Source: Clostridiales bacterium (GTDB lineage: Bacteria > Bacillota > Clostridia > Christensenellales > Borkfalkiaceae). Taken from it: a stretch of DNA of 64,000 nucleotides. Within the stretch, counting starts at the first letter, position 1; each line of letters opens with the position of its first letter. A program made the position numbers and the translations under genes. The DNA lies in NCBI GenBank assembly GCA_022508285.1, contig JAFLVN010000006.1, forward strand, positions 1-64,000, read 5' to 3'. Below are positions 16,867 to 25,344 of this stretch, one piece after another. The notes below the pieces were generated by a model that saw only the letters and a program-made list of their open reading frames with translations, had not been told where the DNA came from and did not search any database.

Positions 16867-17205
16867 TTATACTGCCGATGGTGTTTCGGGGAAATTAACG
16901 TCGGTGACGTGCACGTCTACTTTGGATACCTTGTAACTCGTCATCGACTCGACGTTATGTTTTATTGACTGCTGTATTTTAAACGCAAGCGCAGAGACTT
17001 TTGCCGTGCTGTCTACCTTGACGCTTATATCAGCCACAATCCCCTGCTTTTCAAAGCTGAGTTTTATACCCTTGTTCTTGCTTGAAAGAAGAGAAACGCC
17101 TTCCACTTCGCCTATCGCCAGTGCAACTATGCCGCTGACAATGCTTGAATTATAGGTAATTTTGCCCTTCTGAGTAGACGTAGGGTTATGTCTGAAGTTT
17201 GCCAT
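16867..17205 (-). CDS. Asp23/Gls24-family (DUF322) envelope stress protein
   Basis: This 112-residue member of the YqhY/Asp23 family is usually located beside nusB in Firmicutes. The conserved core reads ITYNSSIVSGIVALAIGEVEG and, later, AFKIQQSIKHNVESMTSYKVS with the VDVHVTDV tail. These proteins associate with the cell envelope; YqhY affects lipid metabolism in B. subtilis. AGGAG lies 8 nt before the ATG and a strong own promoter lies at 17226-17254, so it is transcribed apart from spoIIIAH. Confidence 0.92.
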   Translation of the reverse strand: MANFRHNPTSTQKGKITYNSSIVSGIVALAIGEVEGVSLLSSKNKGIKLSFEKQGIVADISVKVDSTAKVSALAFKIQQSIKHNVESMTSYKVSKVDVHVTDVNFPETPSAV

Positions 17206-17225
17206 TTATCGTTCTCCTTGGCTTT

Positions 17226-17254
17226 AGTATACCACAATACATTTTTTTTTGCAA
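17226..17254 (-). promoter_or_regulatory. Sigma-A promoter of asp23-like gene
   Basis: -35 TTGCAA (17249-17254), 17-base A-rich spacer, -10 TATACT (17226-17231), with AGGAG and the ATG downstream. Confidence 0.8.
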
Positions 17255-17262
17255 CTACTATA

Positions 17263-17751
17263 TCAAACTTGCGAATAAATAGGCAAAATAATTATGCTTC
17301 CGGGAGCCACACCCACTTCATCTTTCAATATGCTGAAGATTGAAAGAGCGGTGTTTAAGTTAAGTTCGCTCGAATTTATAAATACGTTCACGTTATCCGA
17401 TTCCATACCTATCGAAACGACTGCGTCGGAAAATCCGCGGGACTTTATGAGAGTTTCCAAAAGAAGCTCGTTTTCCATCATTTCAACTATGCGGAGCTTC
17501 ATTTCAACGGCTTCGTTGTATCTGTCGCTTCCTTCTTCGTAGAGTGCAATGACACTGTCAAGCTGCATGAGCTCTTCGCTTCTCGTGGTTTGCCTCTCGG
17601 TTCGGAAGGTTGTGAAGTAGTTGGAAGTGGTAACTACGGCGGTGTCGCCCTTGGCTATCACGTTACCTGCAAGCAGTACGTTGAGTACGGCGGTAAGCGC
17701 AAGTAAAAATACAAGTGAGGACATGATGATAATCTTTTTTCTTTTTGACAT
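17263..17751 (-). CDS. spoIIIAH: Stage III sporulation protein AH
   Basis: SpoIIIAH is the mother-cell protein that pairs with forespore SpoIIQ to build the feeding channel between the two cells. The start MSKRKKIII at 17751 is preceded by AAGGAG with 6-nt spacing. One N-terminal transmembrane helix (residues 7-28) is followed by a coiled-coil (QTTRSEELMQLDSVIALYEE) and a C-terminal YscJ/FliF-type ring-building domain (about 85-162). It is last in the spoIIIA operon. Confidence 0.94.
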   Translation of the reverse strand: MSKRKKIIIMSSLVFLLALTAVLNVLLAGNVIAKGDTAVVTTSNYFTTFRTERQTTRSEELMQLDSVIALYEEGSDRYNEAVEMKLRIVEMMENELLLETLIKSRGFSDAVVSIGMESDNVNVFINSSELNLNTALSIFSILKDEVGVAPGSIIILPIYSQV

Positions 17752-17761
17752 AAAATTCTCC

Positions 17762-18124
17762 TTAAATCTCCATTGAATAGATTGCAATGATTTTTTTATC
17801 TATATTGAGCGCCGTCGAAACAGCGTTAAGAATATTGTTACGGGTCATTATATTATCGGCACCCCGACAAACTATTACTACGCCCGTAATCTCCCCATCT
17901 CTTTCGTTTACCATTACGTCAGTCGTACCTACTCCGTCCATACTGCTTAATATATTTATAAGCTTCTGTTCGGTTGCGCTTTTCTCCTGCGTGAAAACTG
18001 TCGCCGCGGTTTGGCTTTGCGAGCCCTTATTTATAAAGTACAGTGCGAAGAGTATTATTATAATCAACGCAACAGCAATTACTATTTTTTTATTTTCTTT
18101 CACCCAATCAAGAGCTTTTCGCAT
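17762..18124 (-). CDS. spoIIIAG: Stage III sporulation protein AG
   Basis: This 120-residue protein has a transmembrane helix at residues 13-30 and a C-terminal ring-building domain with the SMDGVGTTDVMV and GVVIVCRGAD features of SpoIIIAG. The family forms a large ring in the mother-cell channel. It is shorter than the B. subtilis protein (229 residues), lacking much of its central region. It overlaps spoIIIAF by 17 bases. Confidence 0.93.
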   Translation of the reverse strand: MRKALDWVKENKKIVIAVALIIIILFALYFINKGSQSQTAATVFTQEKSATEQKLINILSSMDGVGTTDVMVNERDGEITGVVIVCRGADNIMTRNNILNAVSTALNIDKKIIAIYSMEI

Positions 18125-18542
18125 ATACTGATATATTTATATATCCGAGCTGTTGCAAATATGCGTAAATTTTTTCGATAAATCCGGCTTCGTTTTCATT
18201 CAGCAGTACTTCGACTGCATTCACTTTAAACTGAGCGTCTTCATACGCCACCTCCACAGAACATTCCGTTTGCACGTTGAACTCGTCAAGCAACAATAAC
18301 TCCAACTGCGTGCTCTGATGTTCGGAGTATTCTCCGCACACGTACTCGTAGTCAAAGAACTCCCCGCCGTTCCATGCGGAGGAAATTTTAAAAATTCCCG
18401 TAATCGGCTGTATGAGCACTAAAATACAGATAAGCCGCATAACGAAGGTAATCGTTTTGTTCAGTTTGCCTTCGGGGATAATCAGCGACACTATGACCGA
18501 TAAAAAAATTACCCCCGCTGCGCTCAACAGATATTTTTCCAT
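18108..18542 (-). CDS. spoIIIAF: Stage III sporulation protein AF
   Basis: This 144-residue protein has two N-terminal membrane helices (about 5-23 and 33-52), with the family pattern SLIIPEGKLNKTITFVMRLI, and a C-terminal soluble domain ending in VEVLLNE. It is part of the SpoIIIA channel and starts 1 nt after the spoIIIAE stop. Confidence 0.92.
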   Translation of the reverse strand: MEKYLLSAAGVIFLSVIVSLIIPEGKLNKTITFVMRLICILVLIQPITGIFKISSAWNGGEFFDYEYVCGEYSEHQSTQLELLLLDEFNVQTECSVEVAYEDAQFKVNAVEVLLNENEAGFIEKIYAYLQQLGYINISVYAKSS

Positions 18543-18543
18543 A

Positions 18544-19809
18544 TTATAAGAAGCTGTTAGCCGAATTTATCACGAGCATGACTACAAGCGCATACATAAA
18601 GGCAACGGTCAGAAGACCTGCAATAAAATATTCCACGTCCTTTGAAAGGTCGGAAAGCATACCGTAAAGAGTATTCTCGCCGACCGGCTGAACCACCGCT
18701 CCCACAATTTTCAATATTATTGAAAAAGAAGAAAGTAAAATTACCGGACCGATAATCTCGCCTAAAAGCATCACTATTCCGCACAGTCCCACCGAACTCT
18801 TAATAAGCAAGCCTGCGGAAGTAAGCATATCAAATCCGCTTGAAAGAAAGTTGCCGACTATCGGAACGGAGTTGCCCACCACGTACTTTGTGGCTTTAAA
18901 AATTATTCCGTCAAACAGCGATGACGCCGAGCTTTGGACTGTGATAAATATGCTGAATACCGTCACGGTTATGCCGATTACCCACTTCATAAGGCTTTTG
19001 ATAAACGCCGTAACGCCCGTAAACGTCATCTGCGAATTGAATCGGGACATGAAATTGAGTACTATAACCGTGATTGTTGCAGGAAAGATAAAGCCGCTTA
19101 TAATCTCTACCGCCCCTCCGGATAAAAATATAGCCGAGGGCTGATAAATTGCCGCCGAACTCGTACCGCCCGTCAGCACGGTTAGCGTAGCTAAAATGGG
19201 AGTTATAATTTCAATCTGCCGCTTGACGTTATTTATACACCTTATACAGTTTGAAACAATGCCGACAAGCATTGACGAGAGAATGAGAATAATCAGCGAA
19301 TAACATGCAAGATGGACTATTTTTGCTGTAGACTTGCCGAGAATACTGCCCTCCGCCGCACTGACCACGGCGCACAGTAGAGCGATTGCAGTTACCGTAG
19401 CAAAGGCGGGAACGAGGTTTATGACGTCTTTGAAAATTATATTGAAAATTTCGCTGAGGTAGCCGCCGTAATCCGTTCCGAGGTTGCCTGATATCAGGTA
19501 CTCCACAACCTCTCTCGCCGTACTGCCGAAGTTCGAAAGAAAGCTGTCGCTGTTGCCGTCGAGATATTCCTGCAACTCAGAGAGGTCAAGGTCGTCTAAA
19601 AGATTAGATAAATTTTCGTTAAGCTCTGCTCTTCCGTCCTTGTCTTCCGCCCAAGCTATCCCACCTAAAACAGGTAAAATTAATATTGTAACGAGCAGGA
19701 TTAAACAAAAAATTGCTCTTATCAGGCGAGCTCTATCAACGATATGATTATCTTGTACGTGCTTGAAAGGATTGGTATTGCAACAACGAAGATTATTATT
19801 TTTCCGCAT
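18544..19809 (-). CDS. spoIIIAE: Stage III sporulation protein AE
   Basis: SpoIIIAE is the polytopic core of the SpoIIIA channel, predicted to resemble a transporter. A signal-like helix (FCLILLVTILILPVLGG) precedes about eight membrane segments; LVPAFATVTAIALLCAVVSA, VPIVGNFLSSGFDMLTSAG and GENTLYGMLSDLSKDVEYF are typical. The frame extends upstream to an ATG at 19809, but that would overlap spoIIIAD by 88 bases and add an odd Cys/Asn-rich leader. The real start is more likely the CTG at 19725, which overlaps the spoIIIAD stop as CTGA. Confidence 0.95.
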   Translation of the reverse strand: MRKNNNLRCCNTNPFKHVQDNHIVDRARLIRAIFCLILLVTILILPVLGGIAWAEDKDGRAELNENLSNLLDDLDLSELQEYLDGNSDSFLSNFGSTAREVVEYLISGNLGTDYGGYLSEIFNIIFKDVINLVPAFATVTAIALLCAVVSAAEGSILGKSTAKIVHLACYSLIILILSSMLVGIVSNCIRCINNVKRQIEIITPILATLTVLTGGTSSAAIYQPSAIFLSGGAVEIISGFIFPATITVIVLNFMSRFNSQMTFTGVTAFIKSLMKWVIGITVTVFSIFITVQSSASSLFDGIIFKATKYVVGNSVPIVGNFLSSGFDMLTSAGLLIKSSVGLCGIVMLLGEIIGPVILLSSFSIILKIVGAVVQPVGENTLYGMLSDLSKDVEYFIAGLLTVAFMYALVVMLVINSANSFL

Positions 19810-20114
19810 AATATAAGCTTGTCCGCAACCCCCTCGAATCCCAACTCCTTGACAGAGCTCGCCGTAAGCTCGATAAGAAATCCTATGCCTATAATTTTGA
19901 AAATTACACGGATAATTTCATTATCAACGCCCGAAGTCTCGGAAAACGTCCTTAAAAACTCCACGCTCTCGGTAAGATAATCAAAGGCGAACAAAAAAAT
20001 TATTATTCCGCCCGCCGTAAGGCATAGCGGCACGAGTTCAGACTTATGGCTCTTTAAAATAAATGCGCATACCGCCGTTATGACGGCAATACAGCACAAC
20101 TGCAAAATAACCAT
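19722..20114 (-). CDS. spoIIIAD: Stage III sporulation protein AD
   Basis: This 130-residue integral membrane protein has about four helices, with the family motifs GGIIIFLFAFDYL and KIIGIGFLIELTASSVKELG. It is a component of the mother-cell channel. It overlaps spoIIIAC by one base and ends within the possible CTG start of spoIIIAE. Confidence 0.95.
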   Translation of the reverse strand: MVILQLCCIAVITAVCAFILKSHKSELVPLCLTAGGIIIFLFAFDYLTESVEFLRTFSETSGVDNEIIRVIFKIIGIGFLIELTASSVKELGFEGVADKLILCGKIIIFVVAIPILSSTYKIIISLIELA

Positions 20115-20311
20115 TAAAACAAATCAAATAGCTGCCGTATCTGCGAAAAGAGGTCGGCAATCATTGAAATTACCACGGTGAGCACTATTATAAGTCCTAC
20201 AAGACTTACAAGCGTGGCTATATCATCCCTGTCGGATTTTTTAAGCACCTGACAGATTATTGTAACAATTATGCCGACTGCGGCAATTTTGAAAATAATA
20301 CTGATATCCAT
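20114..20311 (-). CDS. spoIIIAC: Stage III sporulation protein AC
   Basis: This 65-residue protein has two membrane helices and the almost invariant family segment IICQVLKKSDRDDIATLVSL. Length and motif match SpoIIIAC exactly. It is immediately adjacent to spoIIIAB and spoIIIAD. Confidence 0.97.
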   Translation of the reverse strand: MDISIIFKIAAVGIIVTIICQVLKKSDRDDIATLVSLVGLIIVLTVVISMIADLFSQIRQLFDLF

Positions 20312-20737
20312 TTAAGCCAAAAGAACCGCCATTAAAACGCCCAACAAAAAGAAAATTTTTAAGTAGAGCGAGCTGTATTTTTTATAAATTTCCTTACTTT
20401 CGTCCTTCAATTTTGCAAGAACGGCTTTTCTTTCGTTGAGATAGTCAATCTGCGACAGCGCATCGCTTTTGCCGAGGTTAAACAGGTATTCACCGACCGC
20501 CTCGCCGTCTCTGCCGTCCAAAAGCTTTTTACCTTTCAGAAGGTCGGGAATGAATTTAAAATTCTGCGCTACTTTATCCATAGTCTGTCGGGAAAACTTG
20601 AGGTTTAACAGAAGCTGTTCGTTGAACTCGTAGAGCTCTGAAAATATCTGCATTCTCCTCTTTTTTTTAGCCGACAGAAACACCCCTATCGAAGTTGTCA
20701 ATCCCGCCACGGCTATAAGCAACAAAATTTTTATCAT
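20312..20737 (-). CDS. spoIIIAB: Stage III sporulation protein AB
   Basis: This 141-residue protein has N- and C-terminal membrane helices and a helical middle resembling type II secretion GspF cytoplasmic domains (ELYEFNEQLLLNLKFSRQTM). The ATG lies 71 bases inside spoIIIAA in another frame; the hydrophobic start MIKILLLIAVAG supports it. Its C-terminal helix ends FFLLGVLMAVLLA, typical of the family. Confidence 0.93.
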   Translation of the reverse strand: MIKILLLIAVAGLTTSIGVFLSAKKKRRMQIFSELYEFNEQLLLNLKFSRQTMDKVAQNFKFIPDLLKGKKLLDGRDGEAVGEYLFNLGKSDALSQIDYLNERKAVLAKLKDESKEIYKKYSSLYLKIFFLLGVLMAVLLA

Positions 20738-21569
20738 AAATCAACGGTTGTCCCAAAAGCGATTTTAATTCCACAAAGTACTCGAAAGGCATTGTTTTTA
20801 AGATTTGTCTGTCCGTAATGTGCGATGAAGCTATTACACCGATACCACAGTCTACAGCATAAGTCACGGCTTTAATATCTCCCTCACCGTAAAGCTCATC
20901 CGTGATGATTACGTCGGGTTTCATTGCCCTTATCGCACCTTGGAAAGCGGCAAGCTTATTGCCGGACCGCACCACGTCAGACCTTTCGCCCGTATAAAAA
21001 CCGTTGCCGTTTGCGTCCATTGCCGCAATTTCGTTGCGTTCGTCAAAAATAAGAACGTTAAGCTTTAGATTGTCGCTGATATGCCGAGCGATATCCCTTA
21101 GCTTTGTAGTCTTTCCCAAACCGGGCTTTGAAAATATAATTACGCTGCATACGCTTTCAGAAAAAAGATTGTTGCAGATAAAGTCTGAACACCCTTCCAC
21201 TTCGTGGGGTATTCTTATGTTCAGAGACGTAATGTTTGCAATTGTGTTTATCGCTCCGTTTTGAGTGATATACTCTCCCGCAAGCCCTATTCTTACTCCG
21301 TGACCGCAGGTTATGAACCCCGAGCGCATCTGTTCGGCGTAGCTGAATATGCTTCCGCCCGTGGCGGCGTTAATTATAGGAGCAATTTCACCGGCGATTA
21401 TAGCGCCGTCCCGTTTAGTAGATAAGCCGAACCTGTCCAAATAATAATATTCGTCACGAAAGCCGATAATGACAGGATGTCCGCACCTTAATCTTATTTC
21501 AGTAAGATAATTGATATTGAGATGCGCAAGCGCCGCCAAAATCTCCTGCGGCAGAAAGGACAAACTCAT
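20667..21569 (-). CDS. spoIIIAA: Stage III sporulation protein AA (ATPase)
   Basis: This is the secretion-type ATPase of the SpoIIIA channel, 300 residues. The N-terminal region carries EIRLRCGHPVII and GGSIFSYAEQMRSGFIT. Walker A is FSKPGLGKTTKLRDIARH, Walker B-like DVIITDELYGEGD, and a SSHITDRQ segment follows. It is first gene of the eight-gene operon and overlaps spoIIIAB by 71 bases. No strong Shine-Dalgarno or clear sigma-A promoter was seen; a sigma-E promoter is expected from family knowledge but was not identified. Confidence 0.96.
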   Translation of the reverse strand: MSLSFLPQEILAALAHLNINYLTEIRLRCGHPVIIGFRDEYYYLDRFGLSTKRDGAIIAGEIAPIINAATGGSIFSYAEQMRSGFITCGHGVRIGLAGEYITQNGAINTIANITSLNIRIPHEVEGCSDFICNNLFSESVCSVIIFSKPGLGKTTKLRDIARHISDNLKLNVLIFDERNEIAAMDANGNGFYTGERSDVVRSGNKLAAFQGAIRAMKPDVIITDELYGEGDIKAVTYAVDCGIGVIASSHITDRQILKTMPFEYFVELKSLLGQPLIYDKNFVAYSRGGIDNFDRGVSVG

Positions 21570-21678
21570 ACTTTAATCTATTTTAAGTAAAATAAAAAAA
21601 GAACCCCCGACGGAGCTCTTTTTAAAGCACTGAATTAATTTCTATCAACTCCTGCATTGATTGTTACAAAATAAATAA

Positions 21679-21703
21679 GCGGCAAGCCAATGCTTACCGC
21701 CCA
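21679..21703 (-). terminator. Terminator after tRNA-Leu(AAG)
   Basis: GCGGTAAGC and GCTTGCCGC (minus strand, 21700-21679) form a 9-bp stem with one G-T wobble, followed by TTATTTATTTT. It begins 8 nt past the tRNA CCA. Confidence 0.7.
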
Positions 21704-21707
21704 TTTA

Positions 21708-21792
21708 TGGTGCACTCGACAGGAGTTGAACCTGCATGGTGTACACCACAAGATCCTTAGTCTTGCGCGTCTGCCAATTCCGCCACGAGTGC
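21708..21792 (-). tRNA. tRNA-Leu (anticodon AAG)
   Basis: The acceptor stem is GCACTCG/CGAGTGC with encoded CCA. The D-arm is GGCGGAATTGGCAGACGC. The anticodon stem CAAGA/TCTTG has loop CTAAGGA, so the anticodon is AAG. A class II variable arm and a T-arm GGTTCAACTCC follow. An A34 leucine tRNA needs conversion to inosine by a TadA-like deaminase to read CUC. Confidence 0.93.
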
Positions 21793-21867
21793 TTATTCAA
21801 AACGATAATGATTTTATATTATTTAGAATTTATTGTCAAGCCAAATCAATACCGTTTACAAAATTTT

Positions 21868-22461
21868 TTAATTAATTGTTGAATTAATTTTTTGCAAAGT
21901 TTCCAATGTTTTTTGCTCTAAACTCATCAAATTTCCACAATTATGTATGACATAGTACTTTGTAAAATCAAAGTTATCATAATCAAACTGCTTATTTATA
22001 CGCAAAAGCACGTGTTCACGGTCGGTTTTATCCCTTGCCATTACAGATCTTATTCTCTCTTCTTTATCACGCAAAACAACTATTACGCCGTCAAACAAAT
22101 TCTCAAAACCGTTTTCAAACAGCAGCGGCACTTCCAAAAATGCAAGTTTCTCCCCTTCCATTTTTTTTAAAGCCGCAGACATGATTTCGGGATGAGTGAT
22201 AGAATTAAGTTTTTTAAGGGCGGCTTCATTGTTGAACACTGCTTCGGAAAGCGCTTGCCTGTCAAGACTTCCGTCACTTTTGAGCACACCGCAAAATTCA
22301 TCATCTATTTTTTTCAGAAATTCGGCAGATTTTAAAAGCTCGGAATAAATGCTATCGCACGAATACACAGGATAACCTTGCTTTTTTATAATTTCGCAAA
22401 CGGCAGACTTGCCGCTGCCTATTCCTCCCGTAACTGCAATTTTGATACTACTTTGCGTCAT
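21868..22461 (-). CDS. coaE: Dephospho-CoA kinase
   Basis: CoaE catalyses the last step of coenzyme A synthesis. The 197-residue protein has a P-loop GGIGSGKSAVCEII near the N-terminus, the CDSIYSELL aspartate segment, and THPEIMSA plus VPLLFENGFENLFD typical of the family. It overlaps the polA 3' end by 14 bases, the common polA-coaE arrangement. Confidence 0.95.
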   Translation of the reverse strand: MTQSSIKIAVTGGIGSGKSAVCEIIKKQGYPVYSCDSIYSELLKSAEFLKKIDDEFCGVLKSDGSLDRQALSEAVFNNEAALKKLNSITHPEIMSAALKKMEGEKLAFLEVPLLFENGFENLFDGVIVVLRDKEERIRSVMARDKTDREHVLLRINKQFDYDNFDFTKYYVIHNCGNLMSLEQKTLETLQKINSTIN

Positions 22462-25000
22462 ACCAGTTTTTCCCCGTATGCAGTTCCACCGTCAAGGGCA
22501 CTGAAAGTTTTACGGCGTTTTCCATTTCATATTTTAAAATTTCGGAAGCGACTTCAACTTCATTTTCGGGAGCTTCCAAAACAAGCTCGTCGTGCACCTG
22601 CAATAATAGCTTTGTTTTAAGCCCTCTCTCCTTCAAAGATTTACATACGTTTATCATGGCGATCTTAATTATGTCCGCACTCGAGCCTTGAAGCGGCATA
22701 TTCATTGCCGCACGCTCGCCGAACTGCCTAATATTGAAATTTGCCGATTTAATTTCGGGAATAACTCTCTTTCTGCCGGTGAGCGTTGAAACGTATCCGT
22801 GTTCGTGCGCAAATTCCACGTTTTTGTTCATATATTCCTTTACTGCACTGTAAGTTTCAAAGTATTTCTGAATATACTCTCTTGCCGTGGCTACGGAAAT
22901 ATTAATATTTTTTGAAAGCCCGAACTCGCTTATACCGTATATTATTCCGAAGTTGACAGCCTTTGCTTCCCTGCGCATCTTTGGCGTAACCTCGTTTATG
23001 GCTACTCCGAATACTTGAGAAGCAGTGATTGAATGAATATCGGCTTCCGAATTGTAGGCTTCAATCAATTCTTTGCAGCCCGAAAAATGCGCCAAAAGGC
23101 GAAGTTCTATCTGTGAATAATCGGCGTCGATAAACACACAGCCCTCGTGCGGCACGAAGATTTTACGCAACTCCCTGCCTTCATCCTCTCGTATGGGAAT
23201 ATTCTGCAAATTGGGATTGGAGCTTGAAAGTCTGCCCGTTGTTGTCAGAGTCTGGTGGTACGTTGTATGAATGAGACCCTTTTTATCAATCAGCGGCATT
23301 AAACCTTCGCAATAGGTTGAAATAAGCTTCTGATATAATCTGAATTTGAGTATATCGCTTACAACGGGCGCTTTATCCACAAGCTTTTCCAAAACCTCGG
23401 CGCTCGTTGAAAATTTGCCCGTCTTTTTCTTTTTTACCTCGGTCAAACCGAGTTTGGTATAGAGTACTTCGGCAAGCTGTGCAGGCGAATTAATGTTGAA
23501 CTCGCATCCGCATGCCTCATAAATTTTCTTTTTGTACTCCTCTAAAAGTGTCTGAAAATTCTTTGAAAGCTCGGTCAAACCCTCCGAACTCACTTTTACG
23601 CCGCTGCGTTCCATTTCATATAAAACTCTCAAAAGCGGCTTTTCAATTTCGGTATACAGCTGTAAAATATTGTCGCTTTTCAGCTTTTCAGTATAATCAT
23701 TGAACAACTTATCTACGACAAATGCGCTGTACGCATAGTCATAAAGATAGTATGCGCAGAGCTCTTGCAAATTGAAGTTTGCCGCACTGCTATCGCAAAG
23801 ATATTTTGCTATGGCGAGGTCGTCGAAGTCGCACTGCGCCTCTATACCGAATTCCTCAAGCGCATGCAGAACTGCTTTGAAGTCGTATGTAATAATTTTG
23901 TTTTTAGAATTAGAAAAAAGAGCTTTCAGAATTGCGGCATAGTCGGAAAAACTTACCGCCACGTCCTGAAGATTGACCTGCATTTTTGCGGTGTATTGCT
24001 TTCCGTCAGCGTAAATTTCCATCGAATTTTGCTCTAAAACTACCGAAAATTGCTTATTTTCGGCAAAAATATGCTCAATATCCGCAAACGACGAACACTC
24101 GACTTTTTCGGGATAGTCCACAGCTTTTTGCTCTGGAACCGCCTCTCCGTCCTCGAAAATATCCAAACTCAAAAAGCTCTTGAACTCAAACTCAGAAAAA
24201 ATACTCTTTACTTCGCTGTTGAATTTTTTGGGTGCAACGCACTGTTCAAGCGTTAAATCAATATTGCAATCCCTATCTATTGTGGCAAGCTTGTAAGAAA
24301 GATAGGCAATTTCACGGTTATTTGCAAACTTTTCACGCATTGAAAACTTAAAACTATCAATATTTTCATAAATTCCGTCAAGCGTTCCGTATTGCGCAAG
24401 TAAGTCGGTTGCGGTCTTTTCGCCTATACCGGGGACTCCTGGAATGTTATCCGACTTATCGCCCATGAGCGCCTTTAAATCAACTACCTGCGAAGGATTG
24501 ATGCCGATTTCGGATTTGAAATTTTCGAGTGTGAGATGCAGAAGGTCGCTGACCCCCTTCTTTGTGTAGCAGACGTCCGTCTTTTCGTCTACAAGCTGAT
24601 AGCTGTCCCTGTCGCCAGTATAGATATAGCTGTGCACGTCAAACTTTTTGGAAAGTGTACCCAAAATGTCGTCCGCTTCTATCCCTTCAATTCCGCAAGT
24701 GGCAATTTTCATTGCCGAAAGCAGATTTTTAAGCGGTTCAAGCTGAACGGCAAGGTCGTCGGGCATGGGCTTACGGGTGGATTTGTAGCCGTCGTACATT
24801 TTATGTCTGAAAGTAGGCGCCTTCATATCAAAGGCAACCACAATATACTCGGGCTTTACGCCGTCCAATACTTTAAAGAGCAGCTTTACAAACCCGAAAA
24901 CGGCGTTTGTCGGCGTTCCGTTTTTTGTTGTGAACACGGGAGTTGCGTAGTACGCTCTGTTAAAAAGACTGTTTCCGTCAATTAATACCATTTTATCCAT
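22448..25000 (-). CDS. polA: DNA polymerase I
   Basis: This 850-residue replication and repair polymerase has an N-terminal 5'-3' exonuclease (residues 1-290: LIDGNSLFNRAYYA, GIEADDILGT, GDKSDNIPGVPGIGEKTA). The middle 3'-5' domain lacks the DxE catalytic motif (VVLEQN at that place), as in Bacillus and Taq enzymes, so it is not proofreading. The family A polymerase has DYSQIELRLLAH, KAVNFGIIYGISEFG and QVHDELVLE. The start MDKMVLIDGN at 25000 is typical; the frame runs further upstream into the tRNA terminator region, which is not coding. A promoter ends 7 nt before the ATG with no Shine-Dalgarno. Confidence 0.97.
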   Translation of the reverse strand: MDKMVLIDGNSLFNRAYYATPVFTTKNGTPTNAVFGFVKLLFKVLDGVKPEYIVVAFDMKAPTFRHKMYDGYKSTRKPMPDDLAVQLEPLKNLLSAMKIATCGIEGIEADDILGTLSKKFDVHSYIYTGDRDSYQLVDEKTDVCYTKKGVSDLLHLTLENFKSEIGINPSQVVDLKALMGDKSDNIPGVPGIGEKTATDLLAQYGTLDGIYENIDSFKFSMREKFANNREIAYLSYKLATIDRDCNIDLTLEQCVAPKKFNSEVKSIFSEFEFKSFLSLDIFEDGEAVPEQKAVDYPEKVECSSFADIEHIFAENKQFSVVLEQNSMEIYADGKQYTAKMQVNLQDVAVSFSDYAAILKALFSNSKNKIITYDFKAVLHALEEFGIEAQCDFDDLAIAKYLCDSSAANFNLQELCAYYLYDYAYSAFVVDKLFNDYTEKLKSDNILQLYTEIEKPLLRVLYEMERSGVKVSSEGLTELSKNFQTLLEEYKKKIYEACGCEFNINSPAQLAEVLYTKLGLTEVKKKKTGKFSTSAEVLEKLVDKAPVVSDILKFRLYQKLISTYCEGLMPLIDKKGLIHTTYHQTLTTTGRLSSSNPNLQNIPIREDEGRELRKIFVPHEGCVFIDADYSQIELRLLAHFSGCKELIEAYNSEADIHSITASQVFGVAINEVTPKMRREAKAVNFGIIYGISEFGLSKNINISVATAREYIQKYFETYSAVKEYMNKNVEFAHEHGYVSTLTGRKRVIPEIKSANFNIRQFGERAAMNMPLQGSSADIIKIAMINVCKSLKERGLKTKLLLQVHDELVLEAPENEVEVASEILKYEMENAVKLSVPLTVELHTGKNWYDAK

Positions 25001-25007
25001 ATCATAC

Positions 25008-25036
25008 AGTTTAACACTTTCGGCAATTAAAATCAA
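25008..25036 (-). promoter_or_regulatory. Sigma-A promoter of polA, leaderless geometry
   Basis: -35 TTGATT (25031-25036), 17-base spacer, -10 TAAACT (25008-25013), then 7 nt to the ATG at 25000. Confidence 0.7.
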
Positions 25037-25095
25037 CGATAAAATTAAAAACGCTTGATTTTTATTTACAACTATTATATAATGATTATGCTTTT

Positions 25096-25182
25096 GCCGG
25101 TGTGGTGGAATTGGCAGACGCGCTGGACTCAAAATCCAGTGGTAGTGATACCGTATCGGTTCGACCCCGATCACCGGCACCA
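25096..25182 (+). tRNA. tRNA-Leu (anticodon CAA)
   Basis: The acceptor stem is GCCGGTG/CACCGGC with encoded CCA. The anticodon stem CTGGA/TCCAG has loop CTCAAAA, giving anticodon CAA (codon UUG). A long variable arm and GGTTCGACCCC T-arm are present. Confidence 0.95.
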
Positions 25183-25186
25183 AAAT

Positions 25187-25217
25187 AGGACAACCCAAAC
25201 CGGTTGTCCTATTTTTT
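25187..25217 (+). terminator. Terminator of tRNA-Leu(CAA)
   Basis: AGGACAACC (25187-25195) pairs with GGTTGTCCT (25202-25210), followed by ATTTTTTG. It begins 5 nt after the CCA. Confidence 0.85.
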
Positions 25218-25280
25218 GTGTCGTTTGCGAGGGGGCGAATACCTCGTGCGAGCATAGCGATGCTTTCGCCGAAGGTGAAA

Positions 25281-25327
25281 TCACCGGCACCAAGGAAAAT
25301 GACAACCCAAACGGGTTGTCATTTTTT
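25281..25327 (+). repeat. Second copy of tRNA-Leu 3' end plus terminator
   Basis: TCACCGGCACCA at 25281-25292 repeats the last 12 bases of the tRNA-Leu (25171-25182). A second near-identical hairpin follows: AATGACAACCC (25298-25308) with GGGTTGTCATT (25313-25323) and a T run. Copies start 110 bases apart with unrelated sequence between. The second hairpin can also serve as terminator facing the MATE gene. Confidence 0.8.
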
Positions 25328-25344
25328 GCGTGTTCAATTCGTAT

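Noticed and set aside
25001..25255. N-terminal extension of polA frame upstream of 25000
   Set aside because: It runs antisense through the tRNA-Leu and its terminator; family members start at MDKMVLIDGN and a promoter ends at 25008.
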